From the NCBI GenBank assembly GCA_036186865.1, contig AP025062.1, positions 28,319,204-28,383,203 on the forward strand: 64,000 nucleotides of DNA, read 5' to 3'. Origin of the DNA: Eustoma russellianum (Eukaryota > Streptophyta > Magnoliopsida > Gentianales > Gentianaceae). The notes beneath the pieces are model-generated. The model was not told the DNA's origin and searched no databases. It saw only the letters and a program-made list of their open reading frames with translations. Of the stretch, positions 60,103 through 64,000 are shown one piece after another (position 1 is the stretch's first letter; each line of letters starts with the position of its first letter). The translations under genes and the position numbers were made by a program.

Positions 60103-63100
60103 TGTGTTTTATTAATAAAGCCTCATTGGTGGTATAGGATCACCGTAGTACATCCAGGTCATTTGTAAGAAAAATATTGTGCAAACTATAATTCATGTGA
60201 GCACACCTGCACTGCATATCCAGTGATGCCTACAAGGGAGAGAAACATTCAACGATATATGATATGTCGTATTAAAACCTTGCCAAGGAAAACCACCCTT
60301 GTGGACAAAACCTTGGTCGAAGGAAAAAAGCACACATATTTATGAAGTTGAAATGTTTATTGCAATATGAAAGCATAGACATAGTGACAAAATATGATAG
60401 AAGCCTTCGGAAGTAGATAAGCCAGCAATCAGTGTGACAGCATGAGAGGTCCAAGTGATAAAGATAGAAAGATCGCCATGAAATTGTCCGTAGGAAAAAA
60501 GCCTGCGGCTGTACTAGATAGCATGCCATGGAATGATGAGGAACACCAGTAGTCAACATGGAAAGCTCCCACGTAGCAGCCTCCATACACCCACGCACGA
60601 AACACAGAGTGGGGAAGTGAGCAACAACAAATAGGCATATAAGATACAATAGTAATATCCAAGAGATGGAAGACAAGTACCCTTGTTGCCTGCATCCGCA
60701 GATACAGACAACAAACACCATAAAAGATCCCTAGGCCACAATATCAAACACCATAGATTAAAGGCAATATCATAGAATAAAGAAATGGAGATTACGCAGG
60801 TTGTCTGTGCCTCTCGATGACACAGGAAACTACTCAATAGCTGTAGCTCTACACTAAACATCCATTTATTACGTTTGCAAATATGATGTAGATGTATCTA
60901 TGTGCATGGCAGCTTTAATAATAGCATGCAAATTAGCATATCTCTGAAATGTAATGAACCCATGATTGAGCTGCCCATGCTGAGCCAATAGATGGGCCAC
61001 CATGTTAGCCTGTCTTGGAACATGTGAAATAGTAGCACCACCCAACAGAAGAAAAGAACACATCCTAGCAGTTGTATGAGATCGAGCATAGTCAACAACT
61101 CCAATGGAGTCTACCTCCAAATCAATATTACTGAATCACTGAAGAAAGTAAATCAAAGCCAATGTAGCAGCCTGCAGTTCAGCCTGAAACGGTGAAGTTA
61201 CTATGAGGTAAAATACTATTGCACCACAAAAATTTTCAACATAGTCCCACGGAATGGCCCCATTCACAGCTGATAAGGAGCCAAGCGCTGCATCAACATT
61301 CAACTTAAATCTTCCAGAGGGTGGAGCAAGCTAGCCCACTACACGTGGCCTTTGATTGTGAAGTCTAGGGGAGAGGCTGAGTGAAATCAAATATGGATCT
61401 AATGAAGCATGCTTTGTGCCTACCTGAGCGCAACACCAAATATAGATATATCTGTGTTATCATTTCTTGTAGTTTGATAGATGACCAAAACTCCTTTCCA
61501 AACACAACAGATGTGTACATTTGTCAAATATTCCACAGAATCAAACCTGGAGTTACAATACGCAAACATCCCTTGAGAGTGCCACCACGTGTGGAAGTCC
61601 AGCAGGCTAGGAGATATTACCACAAAGAGTAGTGAAGCAGTTGTGGACCATCGAGTAAAGAAGCATAATGTGACCAAAGTTGCCCAATAGAAGTATAACG
61701 TAGAAAGAGATGATCTATTGTAGCTGAGAAAGAGAGATAGAAGGGGCAGAAGTGCAATCCAGTAATCATGATTCGCTGCAAGTTATCCTGCAGTGGAAGA
61801 GCGCCATGATACAGTTTACATACAAAAATGTGTACTGTCGGTATCTGTAACAGATGCCAAATAAACCCATGTGAAAAAAGCTTAACCCCAGCAGGGCGGG
61901 ATACAGTGTATGCAGATTTCAAAGTAAATTCACCACGTGAGTCAGGTCTACACGTATAGCTACCTAGAACTCCATCAACCTATGCAATGAAAAAAGAATG
62001 TGCCGCACAAATACGCTTCCAGCACATGGAGTCTGTAACCCGAGGTTGATACTCCAATCGGCCGTCGTACTTAGAGCGCATAAATTCTGCAATAATAAAC
62101 TTATCATATTGTAGGACCATCATAATTTATCCGAATAAGCCATGGGCAAGAAATCAAGGCGACGTAGGCCTAGACCACCCTCATCCTGTGACGTGAATAA
62201 TGTGTTCCATTTGACCCAACGATGTTTACCTCTGTTATCCATGTCCCCCCAAAAAAAGTTGCATATTCGACGCCGAATTGCATCCATAATACTCTTTGGC
62301 AAAGAGATATCAGCAAGTGTATGAACTGGAAGAGCACTAATAACATATTTAATTAAAATCAACTTGCCTGCTGGTGACAGAAACTTGTTATGCCAACATT
62401 GAAGACTCGCATCCACATGGGTCAACAATTCCATATAGTAAAGCGGTCGTGTTCGCCCTCGATAAAGATTAATGCCATGATATTTAATTGGCAATGTATT
62501 TGCAGACATCCCCAGCTCCTGCACCATCCTACGAGGCATTCGTGGAGTCACATGTGAAGAAGGGATAAAATTACTTTTCACAAAATTAACCCATTGCCTC
62601 GATGCCGCCTGATATGATTCCAGAAAAGTCCAAAAACACATGAAATTGTGCACTGTCTATCTAGGAACAATAAGAGATCATCTGCAAATGCTAAATGAGA
62701 GATAAGAGGTTGTATCCGTCCCATGGAAAAACCTGTTAAAGTACCTGCATGTACCAAAGAATTTATCCCTTTGGAAAAAACCTCCCATGCTAAGATGAAT
62801 AATAATGGGGAAAGGGAATCTCCCTACATAACCCCTCGGGTAGGCTGAAAAACCCCATATGGTTTGCCATTAATAAGAATTGACATGTATGTACCCTCTA
62901 GATGATTAAATATAAGATGTATAAACTTGGTATGAAAAGCCAGCTTGGCCAATAATTGATGTAAGAGCCCAGCTAACGTGGTCAAATGCCTTCATCATAT
63001 CCAACTTAATCATTACATTACCACCACAAACTCTTTTGTCCATTAGCTGTGTCATTTCGTGTGAAAGGATTATATGCTCAGAGATATCTTGGCCACGCAT

Positions 63101-63392
63101 AAAGCCCGCTTGCTCAGTCGATATGATTCCATCTAATATTCGCGTTAGTCTAGAGGTCAATATTCTAGTACACACCTTGGCTAGAAAATTTGATAAACTT
63201 ATAGGACGGAAGTCTGTAAATGTCACAGGTGAAGCTTTTTTCAGAATCAAAGTAAGAAATGTGCTTCCCGTAGCTCGAGGAATTCGGAAACCTAAAAAGA
63301 ATTCCTTCACCGCTTTATAAACATCCAGAGACACGACATCCTAATAATGTCGAAAAAAGAAGACATTTCATCCATCTGGTGTTGCTGCACTA
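60103..63392 (-). mobile_element. LINE-D, minus-strand L1-type LINE, 5' side interrupted
   Basis: Read on the minus strand it runs from within RT (SAATPDGM at 63392) through RNase H to a 3' UTR (60868-60103). Its tail, ACCACCAATGAGGC with AATAAAAC, parallels LINE-C and LINE-B. A segment near 60265-60320 matches the LINE-B 3' UTR. The 5' part lies beyond a Sirevirus LTR that has inserted at 63393. Confidence 0.9.
60869..63392 (-). pseudogene. LINE-D ORF2: RT, zinc-binding region and RNase H
   Basis: On the minus strand, RT palm motifs are TFLTLILKKASPVTFTDFRP, IISTEQAGFMRGQDI and KLDMMKAFDHVSW (63270-62940). A G-D-S-L-S-P-L-L block preceded by a TAG follows near 62815, then the active site LAFADDLLLF near 62690-62660. 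The thumb/connection (62653-62120) has LSPAGKLILIKYV, FFWGDMDNRGKHRWVKWN and GGLGLRRLD. The zinc-binding region lies at 61922-61617. RNase H (61335-60869) carries KLNVDAALG, AELQAA, EVDS and HVPRQANMVAHLLA. Several frameshifts and stops are present. Confidence 0.88.
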
Positions 63393-64000
63393 TGTAGGAT
63401 CTGCAAGGCACCACTAGAAGGGGGGTTGAATAGTGGGTGCGGAAAAAGTGGTTTTTAAAATAGTTTTAAGCCAAAAATCCAACTTCTGAAAACAGTTTCT
63501 GTTTTTAGGACAAGTATTAAAACGTTTTTAGAACTAGGTTGCAGGTCTTCAAAAATTCTGCTATTTTGAGAGAACTTAGCCTCAGATGTTATGAGTGTCT
63601 CATAAAAATTTCAGATTTAAATTCAACCTCTAACCCCTTCAAAAATCGTTGGTGGTCAGATTGTGCGAATCTGCCAGAAACGGTAGACTGATTTCAAAAA
63701 TTAATTCCTATTTTTACGTAACCCCAAATGCTCTGAAATTTTAACCACTAACCCCTTATAAGTTATATTTAAATTTGTTGAAACAGTTTTAAAAAATTGT
63801 TTTGGGAAGTTAGTCAAATATGATCAAAGTCTCAACCTTTGCAAGCCTGAAAATCAGACTACACTAGTCTCAGAACTTTAGACGTTTGGGTGACTTATAC
63901 TTGTCCAAAAGTGTTGAACCTTTTTCCAAAAGAACCTTAAAACGTGTGGCTATGTTTTCTGAAAGTTTCATAATTTTTGAAATCTGTTTACTATTTTTAC
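63393..64000 (-). repeat. Sire-4: Sirevirus LTR 3' end, minus strand, partial
   Basis: On the minus strand it ends GCAGATCCTACA at 63393, abutting LINE-D coding sequence rather than a primer-binding site, so it is a 3' LTR or a solo LTR. It matches 45216-45830 of the shared LTR and runs off the window. Confidence 0.93.

Noticed and set aside
1..64000. Host protein-coding genes
   Set aside because: Every stretch with coding character is explained by Sirevirus, chromovirus or L1-type LINE proteins. The remaining sequence is LTR or UTR.

Overview
This window is plant nuclear DNA made almost entirely of nested retrotransposons. I see no host gene, tRNA, rRNA or CRISPR array. The plant assignment rests on four things: Ty1/copia elements whose gag and pol resemble the Sirevirus (SIRE/Maximus) lineage; chromodomain-bearing Ty3/gypsy elements of the Tekay/Del type; L1-type LINEs whose ORF1 has a DUF4283-like domain and a CCHC knuckle; and primer-binding sites matching plant initiator tRNA-Met (TGGTATCAGAGC). 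LTRs of 3-4 kb and multi-layer nesting fit a large angiosperm genome. I cannot name the species. The labels below (Sire-0 to Sire-4, Tek-A, Tek-B, LINE-A to LINE-D) are local to this report.

Layout, left to right. 1-1338: LINE-A (minus), sitting in the TA tract of a Sirevirus LTR (Sire-0, 1339-3680). 3691-8437: Tek-B, a gypsy 5' LTR plus a truncated gag. 8438-9298: truncated 5' LTR of Sire-1 (plus), followed by its gag and pol (9353-18331). Its pol is split at 12410-16400 by a minus-strand solo Tek-B LTR flanked by the 5-bp duplication GATAA. The Sire-1 3' LTR (18558-39605) is broken twice: by a nearly full-length LINE-B (18984-24505) and by the complete gypsy element Tek-A (26175-38899, 5-bp duplication AGGTT). 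39606-56181: a minus-strand tandem Sirevirus array in the order LTR, Sire-2, shared LTR, Sire-3, LTR. 56177-58763: the 3' part of a third Tek-B LTR, abutting LINE-C (plus, 58764-60052). LINE-C is tail-to-tail with LINE-D (minus, 60103-63392). LINE-D is interrupted at 63393 by another Sirevirus LTR that runs off the window.

Every coding region carries stops, frameshifts or deletions, many of them C-to-T or G-to-A nonsense changes, so no copy looks autonomous. Within an element the parts would have worked together in the usual way: LTR promoter, tRNA priming, Gag particle, protease, RT/RNase H, integrase.

Four things go beyond routine repeat annotation. (1) The gypsy LTRs hold arrays of 23-bp hairpins (6-bp stem, about 11-nt loop) whose stems vary in a compensatory way between units and families. 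(2) Tek-A has two apparent spliceosomal introns, at the gag/protease boundary and inside RT, that restore codons exactly. (3) All three Sirevirus internal regions share a gag stop plus a +1 frame change, which one 97-nt intron-like segment would bridge. (4) The Sirevirus LTRs carry repeated near-perfect palindromes.
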